A stretch of DNA of 64,000 nt from Opeltia flavorubescens (taxonomy: Eukaryota; Ascomycota; Lecanoromycetes; Teloschistales; Teloschistaceae). Location of the stretch: positions 1,294,667-1,358,666 of the forward strand of contig KE546970.1 of the NCBI GenBank assembly GCA_000442125.1, written 5' to 3'. Both the position numbers and the translations under genes were made by a program. The notes below the pieces were generated by a model. It did no database searches, was not told where the DNA came from, and worked only from the letters and a program-made list of their open reading frames with translations. This document shows, in pieces, positions 35,411-46,468 of this stretch (the first letter of the stretch is position 1; the number at the start of each line of letters is the position of its first letter).

Positions 35411-37531
35411 ATGTCGAGACGAGCTCCCAATCCAGCGGCGGAACGAGCAGCACAAAACCAGCAAACCATCAAGACTCTTCTGAAACTTGAAGGTAACAAA
35501 AGCTGTGCGGATTGCAAGCGGAACAAGCGTATAGAGACCCATTCTAGCCTTACTGCTACAATCGGACCACAATGTGACTGATTTCTCATAAGATCCAAGA
35601 TGGGCAAGCTGGAACCTAGGCATATTCATATGCATACGGTATGATTCCATGCTGAGTACTTTGGTTCTTTTAGTGTCTTATGGGTCCTGTAGATGCTCTG
35701 GGATCCATCGAGGAATGGGGACACATATCAGCAGAGTCAAGTCTGTGGACCTGGACGCCTGGACAGATGAACAACTGCAAAGCGTATTGCGTTGGGGGAA
35801 TAGCCGGGCGAACAAGTATGCCACGATTGAGAAAAGCTGTTTGATATGCTGAGATCTCTTAGGTATTGGGAATCAAAGTTGGCTCCCGGGCATGTTCCGT
35901 CGGATGCGTATGACAAGATAATATGATAATTGGGGTGTTTATGCTAATTGGCAGCTAGCAAGATCGAAAACTTTATTAGAACAAAGTACGAAGCGAAGCG
36001 CTGGGTCATGGACGGACAGATGCCGGATCCTTCAACTCTCGATGCGGACGGTGACGACGATGTAGTATGTGCTCGAAAGAATATTGCCGCTACGTGAGGC
36101 TGACATTTAGACCCCAGCCCCTAAATGTGGTCCAAGAAAAGGCCAAAATGGAGCGTTCATCCTCTCAACGCCTCACTTCAACGTCCAGCCAGCCAGCGAA
36201 ATCAATCCCGAAGCCTGCGCCAACTGTGGACCTGTTTGGCGACATACCCACTCCACCTGCTCGGCCTAGCACAACAGATTTCAACGTCCAGCCAGCCAGC
36301 GAAATCAATCCCGAAGCCTGCGCCAACTGTGGACCTGTTTGGCGACATACCCACTCCACCTGCTCGGCCTAGCACAACAGATACCCCTAACACCCGAAAT
36401 CCTCCCCCGAAAGCTACAGGTCCTCCAAAACAGCAAAAGCAAGGAGATTCACTCCTTGGCTTGGACTTCTTTGGCGGTCCTCTTACTTCGTCGGCCAAAC
36501 CCGCGGGTGCTAGCTCCATCCCTGGAAGCGGTGCCGCTCCTTCAAGACCAGACCTCAAGCAATCAATTCTCTCCCTATACGCTTCTGCCCCGCGGACACA
36601 GTCGCAACCACAGCAAGACAGTCAAGACATCTTCGGCGGCATGCAATCTCCGACAACACAGAATACATCTACCTCTGGAGGACTTGATGATGCGTTCAGT
36701 GGTTTGAACTTTGCTACAACATCCCCTCCACCATCCCAAACACAAGCAAGTCAAAAGAGCGATCCGTTCGCCAGCTTTGGAAAGCCTTCGACCCAACGGA
36801 GTAGTTTTACCTCTGCCTCCATTACATCACCTCCGCCCCTGAGTGGAGGTGGCTTCTTTGATACTGGCACAAAACCAGCACAGAAGCCAGCAAATGCACC
36901 GAAACCCACGTCTCATTCTGCGCAGCCGCTAAGGACGCCCAGTGCGTCGAACGGTTTGGGTGATTTCAGCTTTGCGTCGACTACCACGATGGCTTCAAAG
37001 CCACCTCCTAGCAGTGCTTCTAACGATCTTTTCGACTTCTCCGACCCTTTACCTTCACAGTCCAGCATAACCTCAAAACCAGCTCCTCAGTCTTCCAACC
37101 TCCATTCTGCTTTTAATCTGTCAGCGCCAGCCCCACACTCACAACCTGCAACAAAGTCAGCCCCTGTGGCACCTGTTAGTTCAAATGCATTTTCGGGGTT
37201 TGCAAATGATGATCCTTGGGGCTCAAGCAATGCTTGGGCTACTCCAGAACCATCTGCAGCTTCGAAACCAAAGATTGAAAGCAAGTCTCCGGCTATAACG
37301 ACTACCAATGACTTTTCATCCTGGGGTAATTCAGGGAGCGCGTCGAATGCTGCGAGTGGAAACACTTTCAAAGAACCTCCAAAGATTGCTGCTGACGAGG
37401 ATTTTGGCGGGTGGAATAGTGCTGCTCCCGAGACACCGGCTGTTCCTAATCCGCCACCGCAATCGTCCAATAAGCCAGTAGGGGGCGGCTTTGGGGCCAG
37501 TGAAGATTTGTTTTCGAACGTATGGGGATGA
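35411..37531 (+). pseudogene. Age2/SMAP-type ArfGAP disrupted by a 103-bp tandem duplication
   Basis: ArfGAPs stimulate GTP hydrolysis by Arf in Golgi/endosome traffic. Exons 35411-35528, 35593-35638, 35693-35815, 35863-35907, 35959-36064 and 36118 onward join in phase. They encode the zinc-finger GAP domain (CADCKRNK, then [20 protein letters not shown], arginine finger included, and LDAWTDEQL). The linker DDDVPLNVVQEKAK is typical of Age2. In the last exon 36177-36279 is repeated perfectly at 36280-36382. Since 103 is not a multiple of three, the reading frame shifts and stops at 36370-36372, after 230 aa. The remaining tail (to 37531), rich in Ser/Pro/Phe-Gly and DLFG-type adaptor-binding motifs, stays open in the other frame. 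The GAP domain is still intact. An assembly artefact is the main alternative. Confidence 0.85.
36177..36382 (+). repeat. perfect 2 x 103-bp tandem duplication
   Basis: The segment 36177-36279 (starting TTCAACGTCCAGCC, ending ACAACAGAT) is followed directly by an identical copy at 36280-36382. No mismatch was seen by eye. It lies inside the ArfGAP coding sequence. The repeat contains no AGGT proto-splice site at a matching position, so an intron restoring the frame is not obvious. Confidence 0.93.
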
Positions 37532-37879
37532 TAGATGCTCACTGAGCACGTACCTAACGATAGCATGGCATGCGAGCGGAAACGCTATGACATAGACGAA
37601 GGGGGCATGGCAACTTGTATATCAGTACACTTAGCTTTGAACCCATATCAGCCATATTCTCAACATGCGCATGATCTGTATGATTCGCACCTATGAATGT
37701 CGCCTAACTCCAATCTCCATCCCATTCTGTAAACGCCTTGCATTCATACTTCCATAACCCCTCCCCTCCACTGGAAACCCAGTCGAGTTCTACGCCCTGC
37801 GCTCCGTGCAAATGCATCCAATCCCTCCTTCCAGGGTATCGTACAGCTCTCGGCGCCCCATGCACCACCATTTCATCCA
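37532..37879. other. convergent 3' spacer
   Basis: This lies between the stop of the ArfGAP tail (plus) and the stop of the SNARE gene (minus), and presumably contains both 3' UTRs. No coding sequence was recognised. Confidence 0.4.
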
Positions 37880-38352
37880 TCACCCTCTCTCAACAGCTTT
37901 CCTCCGAAACAGCCACCCCAGAATCCACCACAGCACCACCACAACCCCCACAATCATCCCCGCCAACTTGAGTATCGCAACTTTATTCCCACTCTGCGCC
38001 ATTCGACCCAGGCGACCTGCGCTGCCCTTTATAGATGTGGTCATGGAGGAGAAGACTTCGTTCTATATCCATTGATAGTATGATTAGTCCGCTGTTGAGT
38101 GAAGTGTATGGAAGTAGACCGGGGCCGGAGAGGATGGGAGAGGGGGCCAAATACACTATTATCGAGGACATCTTGATTCCGCGCGTTATCGTAGATGTCG
38201 ACTGTGACACCGCGGAGGGCGGAGATTTTGGAGGAGAGCTCGTCGAGGCGGGAGTTGTTCTGCCTGTTGCGGAGGGAAAGATTAGCTACCACGTACATCA
38301 GAGATGAAAAGGGAGGTCAAAGGTACCGTTCTCGCTCATAGGCTTCGGACAT
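37880..38352 (-). CDS. Sft1/Bet1-like Golgi SNARE
   Basis: A small tail-anchored Qc-SNARE for transport into or within the Golgi. Exons 38352-38327, 38263-38155 and 38062-37880 join in phase to give 105 aa. The N-terminus MSEAYERERQNNSRLDELSS leads into a SNARE helix with heptad hydrophobics (LSSKISALRGVTVDIYDNAR, then NEVFSSMTTSIKGSAGRLG). The C-terminal membrane anchor follows (KLAGMIVGVVVVLWWILGW) and ends with a few basic residues. The IDIYDNAR-like centre is typical of Sft1, while overall length also fits Bet1. The first exon is short (26 bp) and its intron has a second possible acceptor upstream, but only CAACAG at 38264 gives the conserved sequence. Confidence 0.9.
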
Positions 38353-38635
38353 GTTGAGTCGAAGGTTGAGTATAGGTCTAAGTTCGCAAAATGCAACTAT
38401 AAAGTGTTCCTCGAAGTTCGATGCGAGGTTTACATTGTGGATACGCTAGTGAAATTCAAACGGAAACGGAAACGGCACGATGCTTGCGGAGCAGAATTTT
38501 CCTAACCGAATTATAACACATTGCTAATATTTCATGTGGGAGCTAAATAGCTATCCAATACGCAGGATTGTTTTTCGGAGGGGCTTCCAAAATAACCAGA
38601 CTCCATCATACGTGCATATATCTCCATGTTGATAT

Positions 38636-40315
38636 CTACCTGTTTCTCCCAGTCATCTCATTCCATCGATCAATCCGCCTCCTATTGCGTGTCATATCAC
38701 GAGCGCTCCACGTATCTGACATTTGAGCTGATCGGATGTCGCACTCCTCGATGTCCCCTCGATCTTCCTGCCCAAGTCCGTCGCCTACTGCCTGACTGTG
38801 GTCCGTAATATCAGGACGATTTTCAACATCTGGAATATCCCGCAACCAATCTTTGATGAACAGTACGGGAGCTGATGCAATTCCATTATCCTCCCAGCTC
38901 AGTGGGTACCCGTCATACTCATCGGTCAGGAATCCAGATTCTTGGTCAGAGCCAGTGGGTCCAAGTCTCTGTCGACGGGCCAAAGCATCTTCATAGGCCT
39001 CTTCGGCAGCTGCCATATCCTCGCCGAGTTCTTTGGTGACTTCGAAGTCCATATGGTCAAATTGCGTTTGTGTCATTGAACAAGCACCTTCTTGGACCTC
39101 GCGGTCGAAGCGTTCCTTTTGAACTGCATATTGATTATGACGCTCGTCGAATTCGCGCTCAGCATTGCAGTATACCCTGTAAGCATCTCTGACTTCTTCA
39201 TCGACCGTCCTGCGATAGAGCTCATCGATGGTAATCTCCGTGGAGGCTGTGCAAGAAGATTCGTCATCAACCGGGAAGCACTCAGGTTGGCTTTGTGTGC
39301 AAGTGTCAACTCTGCCGTCGTCCTCCTTTTCTTCATCGGAAGGCTCAAAGTGTGTTTTCAGATAACCCGCGTTAGATAGAACCTTTTCCAGGTCGTCCTG
39401 CAACAGGCCTCCAAGATATTCGATATTGCCCTTGAAAATATCAGCACGCTCTTGTAGTTCGTCGCGGCGCTTCTTGTCTTCAGGAAGAGTGCTTTGTCGC
39501 TGAATCATCTCTTCGCGAAGATGGTCAATCTCTTCCTGAGACTCAGCTTCCTCAATAGAATCTTCGCAGTAACGAACATCGATGGTGGTGAGTGCGACCT
39601 TCTCCTTTGCTTTCTCAAGTTTTGGTGCAAACCGTTCGAGTTTGCTGGTTTCCCCTCGAATGTTGTTCAAGTGTCTGATCATGTCTGTCGTTACTAACAT
39701 CGCGATATGCTTTTTCCCGCCGATTTCGGTGACAACGATTTGGCTTTCGCCATGGAAGATTTCCGGGCACTCATAGTGGTCGCTGGGCTCTGTGTCCGAA
39801 TTTGCTCCATGCTCGAACTCCAATTTTCCATCGCCAGACTCGCTGTCAGAAACTAGTGTGGTCTGACCCACTGACGGTGTTGAATGTTCTGTTTGTGTGA
39901 TAGCGTCGACGTACGGAGCAATGGGAGGATCGATTGAGACATGATTTGGCATATGGTCGTATGAGTTGTCGATTGTGTTTGCTCCAGGATTTGTAGCGGC
40001 TGGTCTGTTATTTGGATGATCCTCGGCAAGTGCGAGCTGTGGAACTTTATCCGGTTGAGCCAAATTTATTAAATTTCCATGCGCAACGACTTTGGAATCT
40101 GATTCTGGGTTATTGAAAACTGGAAGAAAAGTTTCCTGCAATGGGCCATCGCTGGGTTTGGTCGACGGAAAGTTTGCGGAGCTTGGGGAGGACTGTGGTG
40201 AGAGTGCATTTTTGAGCGAATGGCCCGACGTCAACGTCTTTTGCCAAAAGGCTTGTAATTGAATGCTCACAAGACTGAGCCGCCTAGAAACGAAGCCTCG
40301 CAAATGATCCGACAT
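38636..40315 (-). CDS. coiled-coil protein of unknown function, module copy B
   Basis: An intronless gene of 559 aa, starting MSDHLRGFVSRRLSL. It is the paralogue of the gene at 33302-35065: an acidic, low-complexity N-terminal half, then a segment beginning GESQIVVTEIGGKKHIAMLV, charged coiled-coil helices (KLERFAPKLEKAKEKV, QEEIDHLREEMIQRQ), the EGACSMTQTQFDHMDF block, a second helix ending RRQRLG, and the C-terminal TRNRRRIDRWNEMTGRNR. It is divergently paired with a DUF6590-like gene at 40792. The pairing and orientation match copy A, with the whole module inverted. No catalytic motif was seen. Confidence 0.8.
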   Translation of the reverse strand: MSDHLRGFVSRRLSLVSIQLQAFWQKTLTSGHSLKNALSPQSSPSSANFPSTKPSDGPLQETFLPVFNNPESDSKVVAHGNLINLAQPDKVPQLALAEDHPNNRPAATNPGANTIDNSYDHMPNHVSIDPPIAPYVDAITQTEHSTPSVGQTTLVSDSESGDGKLEFEHGANSDTEPSDHYECPEIFHGESQIVVTEIGGKKHIAMLVTTDMIRHLNNIRGETSKLERFAPKLEKAKEKVALTTIDVRYCEDSIEEAESQEEIDHLREEMIQRQSTLPEDKKRRDELQERADIFKGNIEYLGGLLQDDLEKVLSNAGYLKTHFEPSDEEKEDDGRVDTCTQSQPECFPVDDESSCTASTEITIDELYRRTVDEEVRDAYRVYCNAEREFDERHNQYAVQKERFDREVQEGACSMTQTQFDHMDFEVTKELGEDMAAAEEAYEDALARRQRLGPTGSDQESGFLTDEYDGYPLSWEDNGIASAPVLFIKDWLRDIPDVENRPDITDHSQAVGDGLGQEDRGDIEECDIRSAQMSDTWSARDMTRNRRRIDRWNEMTGRNR

Positions 40316-40791
40316 CCTGTAAGTTTCTTGACGGAATGGTAGAGGAATGGCGATTCGTCGATGTAAAATTATGCTGTGTCGCGAATATCAACGAGGAAGT
40401 GTGAGTATGAGTCGATGGAGTTGGGGGTGATCGCCTTGAAGAATAATGGAAGAGGTGAGTAAGGAATCTCTCTTGATGTTATTGTGACTTGCCTTTGTGT
40501 TGTATCTTTTGTCATAGGTTTGAGCACCTTTGATTTGTTGATTGTGAGCTGGACAAATTATCAATTTCGACTCACTATGAATTCCATTCACTCGAGATGT
40601 CAAATACAATGAGTAATTCCTTGTTCACTTGTTTCTTCCTTTGTCATACAGAAAGCTTTCTTTTATTCAGGTCTACGCTCCTATCCTTCTCAGTCCTGAT
40701 ACGTTCGTTTCCATCAAAAACGCCTCGAACTTTCATCATTCAGCATCGCGCTACGAGTCTACGAGGTATCGAATTCACCCTGTACGACAAC
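40316..40791. promoter_or_regulatory. bidirectional spacer of module copy B
   Basis: 476 bp between divergent start codons of the module B genes. It is pyrimidine-rich towards the plus-strand ATG (about 40620-40740). An upstream in-frame ATG at 40597 would extend the DUF6590-like protein by a hydrophobic, Phe/Ser-rich leader that paralogues lack, so it is more likely leader sequence. Confidence 0.4.
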
Positions 40792-41682
40792 ATGCCTCCA
40801 AAGAATAACGTCAGCTCGCTCGGTTCCGGTGTTGCTGGCATGAAGTTAGACTCAAGCTCATCGTCCAAATGGGCCAACAAGATGTCTACTGCCAAAGAGG
40901 GCCAGCCCAAGACTTCATCAGTCGCAGAGCAGAATGACGGCTGGACGACTGTTAGTAGCACTAAGCCTCGAACTATTGAGAAGCCTGCTTTACGGACCAT
41001 CAACGGCAATCGCAATGTCACGCCTAGTCACGCTGCACAGTCTCGCCGGTCTGTCTACGAAACTCCCACCAAACCAAGGTCAAATTATAAGCAAGCCCAT
41101 CTACCTCCTGACGAACGCGATCCAGAGCTCTACGAGATCGAACTCAATAAGGGTTCGAAGTACAGAAAATCAGATTTTCGTGCAGGACTCATTATCCGTG
41201 CTATGGTGCATGAACAAGATTACCAGGCGGCCTCCAGCGGTTCCAATGTCACAATTACAGAGCGCAACCGCAGCAATACCAAATTCGGGCCCATCTGCAC
41301 GAAATGGCGGAAGATGATCGTACTCTCTCTCTTCGAGGACCATTACCTTGCCATTCCACTCTTCACCCACAACGGAAAGGGTCTCGTAAATAAGAAGCGA
41401 CCGGAAGAGTTCGTAAGCATAAGGGATCACAGGGCCAAAGGCGAGCATCCAGAACCGCAAAGCTGTCATCAACCGCTGGAGACCGAGAACATCAACGATG
41501 GAATCGATCTGTTCGATGTGAAGAGCACGGCCCACGTCACCTACGCTTTGTCAAGGAAGTACGAGCTACCAGTTGTCATGGAAGGGCAATTGAAGAAAAA
41601 GAGCATCAACAGGCTGGTCAACCTGTTTAATCTGTATGCTCCAAAATACATCAAGGATGCAAGTGGGAAGGTGGTGATGTAG
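40792..41682 (+). CDS. DUF6590-like protein, module copy B
   Basis: An intronless gene of 296 aa from ATG 40792 (MPPKNNVSSLGSG). After a Ser/Lys-rich N-terminus come WTTVSSTKP, INGNRNV and the LPPDERDPELYEIEL block, then the domain core: RAGLIIRAMVHEQDYQAASS, FGPICTKWRKMIVLSLFEDH, AIPLFTHNGKGLVNK, PEEFVSIRDHR and SRKYELPVV. It is the closer relative of the truncated copy at 52148-52642, since WxTVSxKP, GNR, ERDPxL and EQDYxAxSS are shared by these two and not by copy A. DUF6590 membership is inferred from motif order. No function is known. Confidence 0.82.
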   Translation: MPPKNNVSSLGSGVAGMKLDSSSSSKWANKMSTAKEGQPKTSSVAEQNDGWTTVSSTKPRTIEKPALRTINGNRNVTPSHAAQSRRSVYETPTKPRSNYKQAHLPPDERDPELYEIELNKGSKYRKSDFRAGLIIRAMVHEQDYQAASSGSNVTITERNRSNTKFGPICTKWRKMIVLSLFEDHYLAIPLFTHNGKGLVNKKRPEEFVSIRDHRAKGEHPEPQSCHQPLETENINDGIDLFDVKSTAHVTYALSRKYELPVVMEGQLKKKSINRLVNLFNLYAPKYIKDASGKVVM

Positions 41683-42476
41683 GATGATGATGGGGTAGGT
41701 TGGTTGGGTATGACGGTGGAATAAGCGCATGCTCTCTTCGTTTTTGTACATAATGATATATCACATGCGGTGTGTTCATTCTTGCAGGGTGTACAGCGTT
41801 TCGATACAGCGGATCAGAAAAGAGAGAAATGCAAGCTCTTCAGCTGTTTTGCTTGCGGCAAAAGGGGCTGGGTTCCTGACCCAAAAAAGTAAACAAGGTG
41901 ACATAGGCAAAAACCACATCAACGATTGGATTGCTACACAAACAATGCGTTGGTATATCGGTTACCTCAAAGATCTTAACTGAAATTTTGACATATACTA
42001 TTGGAAGGGTTGTTTGAGCTACCTACATAGCTTCTTGTATAAGACATCATTTCTGGCTGGTAATCCCGTTCGCCCCTATCCCCTAATTTGTACTGGCTAT
42101 CCTTCATCCTGATTGGTGGATATGATTCGCTACGCCTAATAAGGAAGGGTATGAGGACTGTCTCCCTATCAATTATTGTTGGGGATGACTGCCTTCATTT
42201 TGATATTAGTATGTTTTCTTCCTTTTTTAGGATTTGAACCGCACGTATGAGGCATGAGTATATGTATCAATCCAGTTCTTAGGTTTGAGGTCATCGCGTA
42301 CAATGACTCGTAATACACAATCAATGCCTCAAAGGATCAACTTAGCTGCATCTTTAGGAACTCTGGTGTTGGAAGCATCTTCTTGCACGGTCCTGTAATT
42401 CTTTGAAGAACACCATCGGGTAAACCAAGGGTTCAATCTGTGACTGGTTTCTGGGGATGGTCAGCCTAAGTCTGTA
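41683..42476. other. intergenic region
   Basis: About 800 bp between the DUF6590-like gene and the HECT ligase gene, both on the plus strand. Only short frames occur. The HECT promoter is expected near the right end. Confidence 0.35.
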
Positions 42477-45400
42477 ATGCAGTCTCCATCTATGTCTCGA
42501 GGCAGGTCCCAACAGGATACTTTCACGAGCAAACTACCGCGAATTTTGATTAAGGATGCAATCAACTTACAAAACCAGAGTATAGAATGGCCGCAAGTGA
42601 TCGATGATCGACGGCTGATGTTCCAAGCCTTGGTTAAAAGGCAGGCCGACAATCTTTCTTAGTTAATGAAGGATTGCTGATCCTCAGAAGATTCTACGCT
42701 CAGATTCTATATGGTTGCGGAAACACCCTTTGCAAAACGCCGTTTTGCGCGTCCTGTCAAAAGCGAACGTCAAGAAAGCCCTTCCGAAGTTTCACGAGTC
42801 TAAGTGCTCGTGCTCTGGCAATACATTTAGCCTCGGAAGACCAAGCAAGCAAATACTTATGTCCAAATCACACAATCAACGTACATCAAATTACAGAGCA
42901 AGAGGGGTGTCGAAATCAAGAGCGGCAACCGGAATCTATTGATCAATCCCATAGTAGGACAGGAGTGCACATGCAACAGCCCCAGAGTCCTCCAAACCCA
43001 AGGGCCAATCAAGAAAGGAACGAGAATCTGAGAAATTCCAGAAACTCTTGCCGGGTTTCCCTTGATACTCCGAAACAGAAAGATCCGAAATCTTTGACTC
43101 AGAATCTGTTCGATACCACAGTTGTCGATAAACTTTTCGATGCACACGCGCCTGTTCACAGACCCGCTTCTTTTTCCAGCCGGAAGCATGAAAAAATTGC
43201 GGAAGAAACACAGCACAAGCGGAAAGATAAAGAATTTCTTGACAAAGCTGACAGCAAATCGGTGACTTCATCTAACCGTACCGAGATTGACCAGAGCTAC
43301 GCCGATAAGCCTCAGCTGAACTCATCCAGTCTACACGATTCAAAGCTTCGGCAGACCCTCTCCCATTTCTCGTTACAGAATGTGAAGGCTTTAGTTTCAG
43401 CGGTGCAGAAATCGTTCCAAGAGAAAGTCAAAAGGGAGCATTCTGGACGCCATTCTCTTCTGTCTGCCAATCAAACTGTTCCTGCCGATGTATCCATTCT
43501 ATCTTTTGCACAGTCTTCTATTTCGTATATTTTTACCACTCCACAGGCTCTACAAGCTTCTTTCCGCGAGGAAGCATTACATGGAGATACTTCCGGCCGT
43601 GCGAAGCCTATCGACTTTGGCTGTATGATTCAGTCATTCTGTCGGCTCAATAAGATCGATACACGCTATAGACTCGTCATGTCGAGTCTCTCAACTGCTA
43701 CAAAAGGTCTTCATGTTGCCCAGGACGCAATGAAACAATATGTCGTAGAGGTTCTGAAAAAAGACAAAACAGCGAGCAAAACCTCCATTTGGTCTAGTAT
43801 TGGGGCAGAAAATACGAATCCTGAAGAAAACCACTTCCGAGGTGTGAACGACCAGGAGGCTGCCCACGTAACGATGCTTGCTTTTGCTGCATTGGTTGCC
43901 ATTGTCCCTCCCTGCAGTCTCGAGATATGGGATTGGGTTTACAAGTGTCATCAATCAGGTCGGATAGTGCCAAGGACAGAAGATATAGCTACTAATAGAT
44001 CCTTGCAAACGGTTCTAGACGCTTTCGAAGATGAGGCAGCGCTCGACTTGTTGTCGAAGCTATGTAAAGCTCTGGCAGGGCGCCTGTATGTTTCCCGAGC
44101 AGAAAGACATTTTGGAAGACAGGAAGAGCTTGATAATAATGCCGATAACGTGATCGAACGTCTTATTTCACATGTCCTTGGCTCACAACGACGTCCTGTA
44201 CCGTACTATTGTACAGACCGCCAGACGGGCGGCGTACAGCTACGCTGGACACATGATTCACTTCAGCCTGATAAGGGGATTTCAGCAAGAAGTCCAGAGT
44301 ACTTCGACATGATGACAGAATGGCTTCGATATTTCATAATCAAGAATTGGGATGGCCAAACAGAGATTGACCGTTTTTCAGCAGTCGGAGGTGCACTAGA
44401 GATTTTGTACCAATTCAGTGAGTACTCCATTGGCCCCTTGACAGACCGCCTCTGACGACCTTGGCTTGTCAAGGTCGTCTTGTCGATATTCCTGTAGATT
44501 TTCGAATAATGGTGATGGCGGCGCGGTTTGACTTCCTGAAAACCCCTGCGAAATGGTTAGAGCATCAGAGGATTGGGAATCCTGCACATCTCTTGGACTA
44601 TCCATTTGTGTTCAATCTGTATGGTCAAATCAGTTGTTTTCGAGGTATCAACTACGCAAGGATGCTTAAGAGCTATGAAGACACGGTTCTGGCTTCACGC
44701 TTATTAAAGCAGATGGCATATACCGACACCGAAACCGGTAGGGGCGCGGTACGGGTAAAAGAGAAGCTGCATGTTTTCCTTCAAGGCTACTTCGTAATCG
44801 AAGTCACGCGGGAGAATGTACTTCTTGATGCTTTGAATCAGTTGTGGAGACGCGAGAAAAGAGAAATGATGAAGCCATTGAAGGTCCGGTAAGCCAATTG
44901 ATTGAGCAATGTCTCGCATCTCCCGTCCATTAACATTGAAAATAATTCGACTCGACTCATTCACCATTTGAGAGATGCTGATTTTAGAAATTGCTAGTAT
45001 GGGCATGGACGAAGGTGAACAAGGTGTTGATCACGGCGGTGTGCAACAAGAATTCTTTCGCATCGTCATCGGAGAAGTTCTGAACCCTGAGTACGGTTCG
45101 TCTGCAACAGTCATTCTATCGTCCACTGTTTCACAACTGACTGTCAAGATAGGCATGTTCACAATCGATGAACAGTCTAAGATGGCTTGGTTCCGACCTT
45201 GTTCATTGGAACCCTTATACAAGTTCGAATTAGTCGGTTTGCTATTTAGCCTTGCAATTTACAATGGCTTGACCCTACCGGTCAATTTCCCCCTGGCTTT
45301 CTATCGGAAGTTGCAAGGCTACCACATTACAAACCCTCGTCAAATAGCAGATGGATGGCCAGTGCTTGCAAAGGGACTGCAAAGTCTTCTAGACTGGTCC

Positions 45401-46213
45401 GAAGGCGACGTTGCAGATGTCTTTGCAAGAACGTACGAGTTTACTGCTGAAGGTCCCGGATTGAATATCACGGTTGATATGCAGAAAGTCGATAGAACGG
45501 ATTCTTGGGTACCCGGGCATCTTCATCCAGAATATATCTTTGAATCAGAAGATGGATCGGAAACTCCTGAAGCTGCAGCCCTGGACGTTGACTCTAATGA
45601 AACCAAGTCGGAGAAAGTCACAATAACAACTGAAAAAGGAAGCACCGATCAGTCTCCAAAGGCGCCAGATCAACCAACCCAGTCCTCAGAACCCGCCATG
45701 GTCACGAATACAAATCGCAAGCAATACGTCTCAGACTACATTTTCTGGTTGACCGATAAATCCATCCGCCCCCAATTCCAAGCCTTCGCTGATAACTTCT
45801 TCACCTGCATCTCAACACGCGCCCCTGGCATCCTTAGCGTCCATGACTTCAAGCGCCTAGTCGAAGGCACACAGGACATCAACGTCGAAGACCTCAAAGG
45901 CATCGCCGACTACGCGGACGGCTATGCTCCGGACCATAACACGATCCGTGATTTCTGGGCCACGGTAGACGATTTCTCGCCTGAGCAACTCCGACTGCTG
46001 TTGGAGTTTGTGACGGCTTGTAACCGGATTCCGGCGATGGGGGCGATTACTATTCCGTTCACGGTGGTGAGGAGTGGAGATGGGGATGAGAGGTTGCCGA
46101 CGAGTTCGACGTGCTATGGGAAGCTTTTGCTGCCGGAGTATAGCTGCAGGGAGGTTTTGAGGGACAAATTGAGCTTGGCGATTGAGAATTGTAAGGGGTT
46201 TGGCGTTCCTTAA
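42477..46213 (+). CDS. Hul4-like HECT E3 ubiquitin ligase with AZUL domain; frame problem near the N-terminus
   Basis: HECT ligases form a ubiquitin thioester before transfer. The main exon runs from about 42662 to 44417 and is followed in phase by 44474-44888 and 44998-46213. An AZUL zinc domain is visible (RFYAQILYGCGNTLCKTPFC, CASC, then CPNH). A disordered linker leads to a helical N-lobe region and the HECT domain (GMDEGEQGVDHGGVQQEFFR), with catalytic Cys in LPTSSTCYGKLLLPEY and the C-terminal hydrophobic tail. The start is unclear. A frame from ATG 42477 reads RRLMFQALVKRQADNLS, as relatives do before AZUL, but stops at TAG 42660-42662, while NEGLLILRR continues one frame over. Either one base is missing, or translation starts at ATG 42587 with an intron 42597-42662 (acceptor TCTTTCTTAG). 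Confidence 0.85.
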
Positions 46214-46468
46214 GGAGGTAGGTTTTAGTTGGAAACTGTTTTTGCATGCATAAGATACCCTGGTCATGCGATAGCATTGGTGGAGTAGGTAAAAATGGCG
46301 TTTTAAGCGACTCGGGTCAGATAGAAGTCTTTATCAATTTGTGAACAGCGAGTATTGAAGCTTAGGAATTTCAGAGTAAGAGTTACATTGACCCCTTGAA
46401 TTACATGTACAAGTAATGGATATGGAGCCACTGGTTGACCGAACAATGGCCACGAGCGATTGCGTGCA
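46214..46468. other. convergent 3' spacer
   Basis: About 255 bp between the stops of the HECT ligase (plus) and the epimerase gene (minus). 3' UTRs only. Confidence 0.35.

Noticed and set aside
40597-40791. Hydrophobic N-terminal extension of the module B DUF6590-like protein (possible signal anchor)
   Set aside because: Neither the 32876 nor the 52642 paralogue has such a leader, and the sequence looks like a pyrimidine-rich 5' leader.
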